From positions 31,500,339 to 31,564,338 of the forward strand of contig OU015532.1 of assembly GCA_907165065.1 (NCBI GenBank): a DNA stretch of 64,000 nucleotides, given 5' to 3'. A program made the translations under genes and the position numbers. The DNA comes from Caprimulgus europaeus (Eukaryota; Chordata; Aves; Caprimulgiformes; Caprimulgidae). Positions 39,466-50,400 of the stretch are shown one piece after another; position 1 is the first letter of the stretch; every line of letters begins with the position of its first letter. The notes under the pieces were generated by a model that was not told the DNA's origin, made no database searches, and was given only the letters and a program-made list of their open reading frames with translations.

Positions 39466-40241
39466 TGTCCTGGTTTTTCTAGGATAGAGTTAATTTTCTT
39501 CTCAGTAGTTAGAAGAACCGTGTTTTGGTTTCAGTTCAGACTTGCTTTGAGAACATCATTGATAAAAGTACTGATTATTAGTTGATGCTGGAGCTCAAGG
39601 CCACCATGTTTGGCTGTTCACAGCTGCATTAGGACTGGGAGGGAGAAGCATAGTGAATAGCAAAACCCAAACTGGCATTTGGATGTGCCAATGCTCCGGC
39701 AGGGGGATTGGACTAGATGATCTTTCGAGGTCCCTTCCAATCCCTAATATTCTGTGATTCTGTGAAATATTCTGTAATGAGATATTCCATATCATATCCT
39801 GTCATGTTTAGTATATTATCTGGGGCTGACCGGAAAGGGAAGGGAATTTGCATGGGTTTTTTCTCAGGCTTGGGTTCTTTCGGGATCACGGTTTCGGTTA
39901 GGGATTGTTGCTCCTCCAGGATTGTTATCTGGGAACGGGCCGGGCTTATCAGTGGGTGGTAAGCAGTTTGCATTGGGTTATCACTCATTTGCATATCTTA
40001 TTACTGTTATCATTATCATTACTATTTTAATATTAGTTGTTTAGTTGTTTTTTTTATTGTTGTTGGTGGTTTTCTTTTAAGTTTTCTTTTATTTCTATTA
40101 TTAAATTGTTTTTATCTCAACCTACAAGCCTCCTAATTCTTGCCCCCAATCCTCTCCCCTATCCCCTGGGGGTGGGGGAGAAAATGGGTGAAGGGCTATG
40201 TTGGCTGCAAGCCAAGGGCTAGCCCAGTGAAACTTACAACA
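39466..40241 (+). mobile_element. LTR of avian endogenous retrovirus (TGTCCTGGTTT group), with nested CR1
   Basis: Starts TGTCCTGGTTTTTCTAGGAT and ends near GAAACTTACAACA. It is collinear with the minus-strand LTR at 46791-47435. Shared blocks include AGAGTTAATTTTCTTCT, GCATTTGGATRTGCCA, GATATTCCATATCATAT, GGTGGTAAGCAGTTTGCATT and TTATCTCAACCTACAAGCCT. It is interrupted at 39694-39775 by a CR1 tail. The TATA position is degraded (GTATATTAT near 39811). No clear target-site duplication is visible and no internal proviral sequence is present, so it is probably a solo LTR. The exact right end is uncertain by a few bases. Confidence 0.88.
39694..39775 (+). mobile_element. Nested CR1 3'-end fragment
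   Basis: About 80 bp with GGGGGATTGGACTAGATGAT, TCCCTTCCAATCCCTAATAT and tail TTCTGTGATTCTGTG. Comparison with the related LTR at 46791-47435 shows that the LTR text is continuous across the point GGATGTGCCA / GATATTCC without this piece. AATG occurs on both sides (39690-39693 and 39776-39779), a possible short target-site duplication. Confidence 0.85.
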
Positions 40242-40924
40242 CACATCACTTGATTGAGTCTCTGACTGAAGGTGAAGAAAGAAAAGTAGGAAAAGAAAAA
40301 TAAGAAAGCACTCCTGAGATAAAAATGGACCTGCTGCCAAATGTCAAAGGAAAAGACATAATAATGGTTTAATCAAATGTCTGTTTAAATTCATGTGCCA
40401 GCTTATATGTAGTCCTGGCAGGATCATGTTGGCATAGCTATTTCCATTTGTCTGTTTAGGAATGGAAAGTCATTCAGTAATTTAGATTATTTGCCACTTA
40501 CATGATATTGAGGAAGAAAAACAATTACTGCAGATTTTTACCTTCCAAAAAAATGAGACAGACAATTTTCTGTCCAGATAACTTTCTTGACAACAAAATA
40601 ACAAGTATGGCATGAGTTAATATGAAGTTTTCAGTAGGTGGAGGCTGATCTGGGTGTCTCAAAGTTCCAGAACTGTGGAATATATGACAATCATTTCTCA
40701 TTTCAGTCTGAGTTTCAAAAAGTCATCGTAATGCCTCAGAAAATTTTATTAAAACATTGCATTAGTAGTTTATATGACATATGGATGCAGGAGAAGAGTA
40801 CCTTAGAACTTCCTCAGAATAATTTTCTGTTTGTTAAATCATAAGCCAGGAAATACACTTTGAGTATTTTTGGATATGTAAAACTAACTCTACAAAATCT
40901 TATATTTACACAATGATTTTAAAT

Positions 40925-41340
40925 TTCCACTATCCCTTTTCTTCATTTCAGTACATCTCCAATGACCTTCTATCTAATTTTTCAATATTATACTCTCAGC
41001 CCATATCCTCATGCAATATTTTTGCAATATTTACTTTTTGTTCAAAAATAGTCTCATTTCTCATTCTGTTCAAAATACTTGTCTTATTTATGTTTTTTCT
41101 CTTCTTTTCAGATTCCTTGTTCCCTTTGAATTTTTTTCATTTCCACCTAATCTATTTTAACCTTCATTTCCCCATTTCTGTTTCTTTCTTCTGTACTATT
41201 ATTTCTACTTGTTTTTCTTTACTCCCGTATGTTTTTTCTTTGTATTTCCTTTCCAGGTATTTCTCCTTCTCTCATTTTTATTTTCTTCTTTCTACACTTT
41301 CTTTTTATTATCTTATCTTCTTTTAAATTATTTCTTCTAA
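40925..41340 (+). repeat. Pyrimidine-rich (T/C) strand-asymmetric tract
   Basis: About 400 bases in which the plus strand is strongly T/C-biased, with many TTTCTT, TTCCTT and TCTTTT words but no fixed repeat unit. The predicted hydrophobic peptide is an artefact of TTT, TCT and CTT codons. Confidence 0.7.
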
Positions 41341-44300
41341 ACATGTCCTTAACTGCATCTTTTTTTAAACCTATTCACAAGTTTCATTCTTCTTCTCTTA
41401 GTTGCTAACAATATCTTTGCTAACAAGATCTCTTCCTTTCTCTGTGAAGAGCAGCACTTCATGTAGAATATAACTAATATAACAAATCCAAGATGGTGTT
41501 CCACTGGAAAGCTCTATCAAAAGCAACATTATAGCAGTAGAGCGTTTGGGGAAGCTGCTTTATGTTTTTCACATGTAAAGCAGAAGAACTCTTTGTGGGA
41601 AGACAAGGACATGGGACAAGATTTAAAGGAACAAAACACAGAAAGCTGTGGGAAAAGGAAGTACACTATTGAGATGGAACTGAATAAATTTCATAAGATT
41701 ATGATCAAAGGAATTTTAAATGTCTGAAATCAATTATATTTATGAATGCAGTTTAGAATTAGGACTTTCATAACAAAACGCTGATACATAATTTAAGATC
41801 CTTTTTTCCTTGGTATTGGAGAATAAGTTACTTTTTAAATAAAAGAACCACCTAAGTAATTTAATTATATTTGATCTCAATTACACCAGAAATTTTAATG
41901 TAGTTCTAAGGCAACATTTTAAAAACTTCTCAACATGCGTCAGAATATTTTAAAACATGCAGTGTAAATGCAAACACCTTAGAAGTCCCCACAAAAGATC
42001 AAACCAATAGACAAGGAGGAAGTTGATTTGATGATTTCTGGAGGTGAGTTTGTTCAGCTACATCACTTCAAAGTGTTCTGCAGTTCAAGAAAAAAAAAAT
42101 CTGTAAGATTTCAGAATTTAGTATTAACACTAAATCAGGGAAAAATTCCAATGTTATTTAGTAAAGTGGAGGAGACAACTCTAATGTTCCTATGGATTAA
42201 GCAGTCTTCAAAGTATTTCAGGGAAACACATATTCCTGTCAATATACATTAACTGTTTCCTTTATTCAAAGACTACTGAACTCAACAAGGGTTTTATGAG
42301 AAGCCTAAAAGATGTGAAAGTTTTCATTTCCCTTGATTTCCATTTAAAAGGGGTGTGAAAACCATCCTATTCTCTCTCAAACTGGCCAGGTAGTAAGTTG
42401 CAATTAGGCTTTGAAATGTGCACAAGTGGTGGTACAAGTCTTCAATGACCCATGGAGATCAGTTAGAGAAATTGTGTCTGAGGAGTCACAGTCCTTCTCA
42501 AAGTTATTGGCATAGATGCTTACTGAGAGATGCTCATTCAGCATGCTGTCCATTACAATGACACAGACTCTTCCCACATTGCTCTGCTGGAGCTGAGCAT
42601 GTGAGTGTCAGTGGGGGACAGGTCCTCTTTCTTATTCATCTGTGCTGTCATTACAGACAAAAAAACAAAACAAAACATGAGTTTCAGAGGTTTCTGTTTA
42701 ATCAGTGTTTTCAGAAATTGCAAGAGAGAGAGATTTTCCATCTTTCTTTTCCAAGAGTTAGTTACTGTCTTGCCCTGAAATTAGTATAAACCTCTAAAAA
42801 GTCTCCCTATGTAGAACTCAGGTGAAATATTTATCGCATTAGATTTGATCTAGATCCTGTATTCTCTGAGTTTTCCTTACTCATAAGGCTTACAGAGCCT
42901 GTTATTAGGGACCACTCTAACGCTGATGAGCTGTTGTCTTCTTTCCACAGTTGAATCCTGACTTTTCTCTCAAGCTAGGAAGATTAAATCAAAATACGGT
43001 GTAGACTACTTGAGGAGATGAAGGAGTTACAGTATGATCCTTTCAGAAATTGGGTAATTAAGAAGGTTATCACACAAAATTTCTCAAGAGTTGAAAATTG
43101 TTCTGAGGTTCAGATTAGAAAGAAACAATCTAATAGATCTATTACATTTCAAAATACACATCCAAGAAAGGTAAGACTAAGAATGGAATGAAAAAAAAAA
43201 ATGTCCTGAAAGTAAGCTAAAGAGAGACATTTTTATTTGCCCATTCATAAGATGTCCACCAATGTTTTTCACCTCAGTTTTTTGAGGTCGGTTCTGTTAC
43301 TTTTATCCTCTTCTGTTGACTTTTAGATTTATTAGTCAAAGTCTCATTTAAGAACAGGGTTGCATACTGCAGGAGAAAGAAACATAAAAATACCTGAGAC
43401 CAGCTTTGTCTTAGGAGGGTAGTTCAGCAACTTCATGTCAACCATTAAGAAACCATTCCCATCTAGCTTTCATCATTTCCTATTATCAGGACTGAGAACT
43501 TTTTCTCCCAGTTTCCATAGCTTCTTTAAAGAAGAACTGCTTAAGGTTGTTCAGCCTTTTAATTGCATGCTTGCCTTTAACCTAGCAAGGAAAAAAAATA
43601 TATTAGAAAATAAATATGACTACTGGTAGATCTCAAGAGGACAGATCAGAATCAGTGCTGCTGATGACTCAAATCTACTCAAAAGAAACTGTGCCATAGG
43701 GGGACTAAGCTTTACAGCCTTTACTCATACAAGAGAAAGCAACCAACAGACCAACCAACTAGCTGAGCTCCATGTCCATACAATGTTTCTATGGTAATAA
43801 AAGGCTAGCTCAACACAAAAAGATAAACTAATTTGTCCTCTTTTATCCACCTGCTAAAACTTAAATGAGATTCTCAAAAAATGAATTCAAATCACATCTA
43901 TTGTGCTTAGATATATATTTATCACAAGCAATTTAAAATCAGCTATGGGTAGCCTTTGTGATCTGGTGCTATATGGACTGGGTACATTAGGAGATGAATA
44001 TGTTTTTAACCTTGAAGATGTTTGGAATCTTTCAAAAAACTGCATCTCTCTTGTTACCTAAATTTCTGGATATTCAAAAGAGAGCATCCATTGCATATAT
44101 AAGGATTTTAAAGAAAGATTCTTGCCATATGTGACAAGTATGAAAAAAGTGGGGTTTTAAAGTATTAAAAAAAAAAAAAAAATCCTCATCTTTTGCCTAA
44201 AATTTAACTAAGCGTAGTATGAAGAAAGCTTATCCATAGCTGGTGTAATGAGATAATGAAAGAATGTGCACTCTTAAAACTGAAAATATTAAATGAACAC

Positions 44301-44898
44301 GCACTTTCGCAAACTTCCAGAACTGCATACTTTTTACTGCAGAACCACCCCTGCCAATACCTCAACTGATTGCTCTAGTTATACATTTTGAGTACCTTGC
44401 AGTTTGTTTTCATCTGGTAGTAACTCTTTTAAAAGCAGACGATTTTAACATAATGCATATTGAAGCTTTGGATCCTGTTGTCATTCAGATAACCTGTATG
44501 TGAAAAAGTCTGCACCAGCTTAAGGGAATACTGGGCACATTCACTGAAAAGGAGATTATTGAGGGTCATAAATAGACATAAACTACTGCCAGCTCAGGAA
44601 ATCTCTGAGCCAAAAATAATTGAATACTGTGAAAGAACTCAACAGAAGCATCATTTATGCTTGCCCATACTTCTCTTACTAGGTTTTTAATTTAGTCTCA
44701 ATTCAGAACAGAATAAAGGACTTGCTGGACCTTTAGCTGGATTCAGTGCTGTGTTTTTTATGTTTGTATGCCCTACCAGAGAATACCAATATTTCATAAC
44801 CCTCTGTAAAAAAAATTATATATATCAAATTTGACTTTTCAAAGCAAATTCCAGGTTGGCAGTGTGTTCCTGTTTTAAATCCATGGGTTATTACTTAA

Positions 44899-44930
44899 AC
44901 ACACACAAACACACACACGTATATACATAT
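44899..44930. repeat. (AC)n/(TA)n microsatellite
   Basis: Imperfect AC dinucleotides are followed by GTATATACATAT. Confidence 0.85.
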
Positions 44931-44999
44931 AAACAGCAAGTATAGAAATAAGAACAAAAGGATCCCAGATCATGGTGTCTCCTCAAGAGATTACGTAAG

Positions 45000-46074
45000 T
45001 GCGGGGGTTTTACCCACAGATAAGATCAGTGTGGTCATTTCACCCACAAGTAAGACCATACTGTCCTGCATTCACTCCTCCCACCCAGTGAGATGGGAAG
45101 GGAATCACAACAAAGGGGGCACGGGATTAGGAATGAAGGACAGGGACAGCTCCCTCACCAGTTATGGTCACGGGCAAAACAGACTCAACTTGGGGAAGAA
45201 AAATCAATTTAATTTGTTAGAGTTCATCTGAGTAGCACAGTGAGACATAACAACCACATCTTAAGACACCTTTCCCCCACCCCTCTGTTCCTTCCAGGCT
45301 CAAATTACTTTGCTCCTGATTTCTCTATCTTCTCCCCCTCAGCAACACAAGGGACTTGGGAATGTGGGTTGCAGTCAGTTCACCTATGCCACTCTTACCA
45401 GCATGAAATCCTTCCTACAGGCTGCAAAGAGTCCAGGAGGAAAGTGTTCAAATGCAGGCTTCCCATGGAGTCACAGACCTTTTTGGGCACAGCTGCCGGC
45501 TCTGACATGGAGATGTCCATGGGCTGCAGACGGGTCTCCAGTCCAGCACATTTCCCCCCTGCCCTGGCTCTGGGGGTCCTCTCCTGCTCTGGTATTGAGC
45601 ATCTCTGGGGTTTCATCTCAGTCACACTTGCCCTTGGGCTCAGCTTTCTGCTCCAAAGTAGAGTCCTCCATGGCCTACATGTGGAGTATCTGCTTTGCTG
45701 TTGAGCTTCCATGGGCTGCAGAGAACCTCCTTTACCTTTTCCTACTACATGTGGTTGAACTGGGTGTCTGAGGTTCTCTGTCCTCCCCCTTCTTCTCCTT
45801 CCTCCTGGAAATGAAGCTCTCTGTTTAGGCCGCTGGTTGTCTTTTGTTCAGATCAATGGCCTCTCTTGCAGGTTCTCTGCACCTTCTTTTCAAGACAGTC
45901 CTTCCCCTCATAAACACAGATTCGTAGAGGTGTTTCTCTATCTCCATTTAGCTCAACCTGGGCTGGAGACAGGTACGCGTTGGAGCCAGGGGAGCTTCAC
46001 GAAGCTTCTCACAGGGAACATCACTGTATCCCCTTCCCCCACTACCAAAACCAACCACCCCCCAACCCAACTCA
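45000..46074 (-). mobile_element. LTR, minus strand, diverged member of TGTACTGGGTTT group
   Basis: Read on the minus strand it begins TGAGTTGGGTTGGGGGGTGG, then has GGTTTTGGTAGTGGGGG and GTGAGAAGCTTCGTGAAGC. These align with the U3 start of the 26962-28095 LTR. Near the other end CCCCAAGTTGAGTCTGTTTT matches that LTR's U5 segment with one change (its CCCCAAGTCGAGTC). Terminal TG...CA are flanked by GTAAG (44995-44999) and ATAAG (46075-46079), a 4/5 match to a 5-bp duplication. Its GC-rich centre gives long overlapping frames on both strands (up to 154 codons) that are not genes. No internal retroviral genes are seen. It is a different subfamily from the 26962 copy because the centre aligns poorly. 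Confidence 0.75.
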
Positions 46075-46790
46075 ATAAGTTTCTGTTAGAGAATATAATA
46101 TAGATTTACTGGCTTCAGGACAGATGATTAGAGCAGGCATTTCAAATGTTCATCCCTCTTGCCTTTCAATGATATAGAGCTCATTTAAAAAAAATTATAA
46201 TATTTAAAGCTCAATTTTAGAGTTAATATCTTTCGTTACTATCTTTAGTTTAAACTTTATTAAATTCAATAATTTTGCAGAATGTATAAAAATAAGTAGT
46301 ATATTCATAAGTACAAGACCTCTCTATGAACCCAACAGAATTGTAGACCTTTTTATTCTCAGTTCTCTGTCTTATTAACAGAACTATTTTTGCCCTTAAA
46401 AAAAAAAAAAAAAAAAAAAAACCAACAGTAACCCTCCTATTTGGAAAATGTAGCTGCCTAGATGACCTAATATATCAGATTGTCATAATAATACTTTGTT
46501 AAGAACAATTTCTTCCTCAGTCTCATAAATTATAAATCAACAGTCACTGATTATTGGATTTACCAGGAATCTTTAATACTGATGTAAGTCCATTATCTCA
46601 CATTTTTCAGTGTTTTATCCTCTCAGCCCTCTGTTTATAGTGTTTCAATTTTAGTGAGACAGCCTTATATGTGATCTCTAACCTAAGGCCCAAACCTGGC
46701 ACAAAATCAAGCTTGTACAGTGTCCTGACTGCACATATACAAAATGGTTTGAGCATGGTCTTGAGTGCAACAGAGATACACTTAACCTAC
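46075..46790. other. Unique spacer between two LTRs
   Basis: AT-rich and noncoding; contains a 24-base A tract at 46398-46421. There is no retroviral internal sequence, so the flanking LTRs do not belong to one provirus. Confidence 0.7.
46398..46421. repeat. Poly(A) tract, A24
   Basis: Twenty-four consecutive A. Confidence 0.9.
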
Positions 46791-46960
46791 TGTTGTGATT
46801 TAACTTGGCTGGCAGCCAAACACCACACAGCCGCTCATTCACCCTCCCTCTTCTCCTCCATCCAGGGAACAGGGAAGAGAATTGGAGGGGTAAAGGTAAG
46901 GAGACTTGTAGGTTGAGATAAGAACAATTTAATAATTGGAACAAAATTAATATTTTAAAA

Positions 46961-47025
46961 TAATAATGAGAATAATAATGGCAATAATAATAATAATAAT
47001 AATGGTAATAATAATAATAATAATA
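46961..47025. repeat. (AAT)n microsatellite inside LTR
   Basis: About 20 imperfect AAT units. The related LTR at 39466 has only a short ATTATTA-rich stretch here (near 39999-40025), so this looks like an expansion of an LTR-borne A/T-rich seed. Confidence 0.85.
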
Positions 47026-47167
47026 CAAATAAGTGATACACAGTGCAATTGCTCACCACCTGCTGACCCAGCCTGTTCCCAGATAGCCATCCCGGAGGAG
47101 TGAAAATGCCAAACTCAAATCCACAGTCCTGGAAGACACAGAGACCAATCATTCCAGTCAGCCCTGA

Positions 47168-47177
47168 TTTATATATT
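47168..47177 (-). promoter_or_regulatory. LTR TATA box (AATATATAAA)
   Basis: Minus-strand AATATATAAA lies a little downstream of the CATGTCGTATAACATCATG block that is conserved in this LTR group. This is the expected place of the U3 promoter. Confidence 0.6.
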
Positions 47178-47435
47178 GAACATGATGTTATACGACATGG
47201 AATATCCCACTGGCATATCCAAATGCTGATTTGAACCCATCATTCTCCTCCCAGCTTCTTCTGCACTGCAGACTAACAAAACATGGGAAGTTGGAAAGTC
47301 CTTGATTTCCCACCACAACTAAAAATGTATTATCAAGATTTTTCTCATACCAAATCCCATACTGAATGCAAAACATAGCACTATTCTAACTATTGACAGA
47401 AGAAAATTAGCTCTGTCCCAGCTGAAACCAGGACA

Positions 47436-50400
47436 TCTACTCAATGTCTTGGCAACAACTCAAGACCATATGTGGGTAGGTGCAATGTGGACACAGTGGA
47501 CACACTTGACATTTTTTCTATGACAATTGTATGCAATAGAAAACAAAAGTGGTCTGATAATATTGTGCATTATAAAGTCTTAAAATGGCTTCAGAGTTAA
47601 ATGGCTATGCATAAACTATTCCACAGCATCTACTCTGAAAGATTTTGGAGTATGATAAGCCTTAAATAAAATAAAGCTTCAACTTTGCTTTCCTGTTACT
47701 TAAATCTCTTAATCTTTAGTAGAAATACATTCCCCACTGAAACCACAGAATTACAGCATCAGCCATTGGTAGGGGGGATTCTAGTACCCAGCAATCCAAA
47801 CAGGTCATTCACTGGAGAGCAAGCCAGTGTGCTGGGCTATGACACTTTAACAGTGTTAACATTAGCTGAGCATTGCCAGAAGTGTGTCTGTATATTTTTG
47901 CTGGATGATACTACAAGTAGCAGTATGCAAAAAGCTGACAAAGCGAGAAAAGATGAAAGCAAAAAGCTGGGATAGAACTAATGATAATAAAACTCTTGGC
48001 AAGTCAAATTACTGAGAGTCTCGTATCAAAAGCAACTTTGACAATAATGGGATACCAGAGTCCATAAAATTAGTCATGATTCAAAGATAAAACACCAACA
48101 GTCTGCATAAAAGCTTTACTTTAAAGATTTAGCACTGTATACCAAATGAAGAAAAAAACCACCGCCATAACAGTAATACTTCAATATAGGTATCCATTAT
48201 CTAATGCTTATATAATGGAAACCAAATGAGCTCATTATTATCAGTGCTATTATACTGAATACTAAATGAACTCATCATAGAAACACACTTGCTTTAAAAA
48301 CTATTAGCGCACCATCAGTGACAAAGAAAAAAAATTGCATACAAACTTCCTCAGATGACTAATTAGATTTCAGCGTTAACTTCTAATGCATTATTAATCA
48401 ACAGTTCATTATACTTTTAGATAGCACTTAGTTTATTTGTGGTTTATTTGTATACAATTCATTTCTGTAATCTTTTACTATATTGCACTTTATTTCTATG
48501 TAAACAATGCTGGTTTTGATATGGATTTACAGTAAGTGGGTTTATGATATGTTTGTGTGTAATTTAAATTTGTTTTGTTTTGCAAAAACAGGAGAGGTAC
48601 AAAAAGGGTGATGTGATCCAAAGTAAACAATAAGCTAATACTATGAGAAAAGACTGCAAAAATTATAAATTTTTAAATGGGCCACATAAATGTATTGCTA
48701 AAATATGTAAGAATATTGTAGAATAAATAATATATATAATAATACGTAAATGCGTGTATATATTAGCATACTACTGATTAAAATAGGTACTCAAGCTTAA
48801 AAAATATTATCTCGAAGAATGTGGCAATTCATATATATTATTCATATTTATATGTGAGATGTTTTAAAGTACCAAAATCACATATAGAAAACGTCCTATG
48901 TTTCTTAGAGTCTGCAAGTGTTGTGAATTGTTTTTTTTATATCAACATAAAATGCAATATTTACATGATGGGAAATTAATATTGCTTCACTCTGGACTAG
49001 ACAAAACAGGATTTACACTATAAGCAGCATTTCAGGGTAACTTTAGAACGTTGACATGATTTTCCAATAGCAGAGTTTATGAGTAAAAGAAAAATGGACA
49101 GTTAGGTTTCTTGGAAGACAGACGTCCTTTTCTCTTCAGAACTGTTTTAGCACTTATAGAAACTACTGAAAAGCTCCTTTGCCCCAGTGTTTCACAAAAA
49201 AAAAAAACCAAAAAACTGTCTTTTTTCTTTTATTCATTTTTTTTACTTTTTCATTTCTGTTCACATTACATATTCAACCATTAGTCTAAAAAATCACATA
49301 GTTTTAAACAGAATTAAAAATTAAAAGTAAAAGGAAAAGTATTTTCAAAGATACAATTTCAAAATATTTAAAACATTCTTCTAAAATGAGTTTTATAACA
49401 AAGATTTTGAAAGCAGAGCTGAACACTAGTTCTCCTACCGTAATTTTTCTGTGAGGTGTTAGGTATGATACAATCTTTCTCTGATGATATCATTTTTACA
49501 GAGCTAAACACTAATCATTTTTGCTTCCTAGATATACCGAGAGGAGAGAGTGAGTAATATATAGGAAATCTTTGAAAACATTGATGCTGGCTGCCATGAG
49601 AAAAGCAAAGAAACTGTTCTGAGAAAATCTTTTTCCTCTATTATTAAATGATATAGTGTTCTTAACTTATCAATTGATTTACAGAATAACTATTCCTTTA
49701 ACCTTTTTATGGAAGGTTTGAGATACTCTTAAAAATAAATAATCTGAAAAAGAATTCCTATGTGATATTACATATACACGTTTTGAAGAAATCTCTCTGG
49801 GAGTATTTCAAATATTTCAGTATTTCAGTATTTTTCAGTGTCATCTTTCTTTTTGTGCCTTGGTACTCTGTTGTGAAAGTATTCTTCAAATGCTACAACC
49901 TGTTTCTATAGGATGATTAAATAATATATATAAAAATCCTCTTGTATAATTTTATTCTTTATAGTGACATAGGCATCATTTTCATATAGTATGCATATTA
50001 ACAGAAATTCCAAAAGCTTATACCAAAGAATTATTGGTTTAACGGAAAATGTGGAAAAAAATTTCCGCTCAGGTCAACTTCAAAAATATTTAAAATATTT
50101 GAATATTTCTTTTAATGTTTAATATTTTATTATTTCTTTTGGTGATACAAACAAACAAATAAAATATTCAGAAACATGCTGATCAACCTGAGATGAAATG
50201 TTTTATTTAGTTCTCTGCTTACCTTATCTGTTTGCTTAACTTTTTTTCTGAGAGGAAATATTCAATAAAAGGTCTCCCTAAAAGGAAAATTTAAAAACTA
50301 TAAAGGAAATAATTTTCGAGCTTTGAAATGTGAATAGCCTCAGTCTGTCTAAAACACAGAATTTTAGTAACTGAATTCAAATTAACCAAAAAAATAAAAA

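Larger units (their letters stand above)
40242..44999. other. Unique noncoding sequence
   Basis: No gene is supported. A 137-codon frame at 40913-41326 is hydrophobic only because the tract is T/C-rich on the plus strand. An A16 tract lies at 44167-44182. Other open frames are below 75 codons. Confidence 0.6.
46791..47435 (-). mobile_element. Solo LTR, minus strand (TGTCCTGGTTT group)
   Basis: On the minus strand it starts TGTCCTGGTTTCAGCTGGGA and ends in ATCACAACA. The 645-bp unit is flanked by CCTAC (46786-46790) and TCTAC (47436-47440), a 4/5 match to a 5-bp duplication. A TATA box is present (47168-47177), and downstream the text CCAATTATTAAATTGTTCTT and ATCTCAACCTACAAG matches the plus-strand LTR at 39466-40241. 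An expanded AAT microsatellite sits in the transcribed part. No internal proviral sequence is present. Confidence 0.9.

Noticed and set aside
40913..41326. 137-codon hydrophobic protein resembling a multi-pass membrane protein
   Set aside because: The tract is T/C-rich, so Phe, Leu, Ser and Ile codons dominate automatically. There is no conserved motif.
45240..45771. Overlapping 153-154-codon plus-strand frames and a 105-codon minus-strand frame
   Set aside because: All lie inside the minus-strand LTR at 45000-46074. Openness on both strands follows from GC-rich composition, not coding.
45000..47435. A single provirus bounded by the two minus-strand LTRs
   Set aside because: The two LTRs belong to different groups, each has its own imperfect flanking duplication, and the 0.7 kb between them has no retroviral genes.
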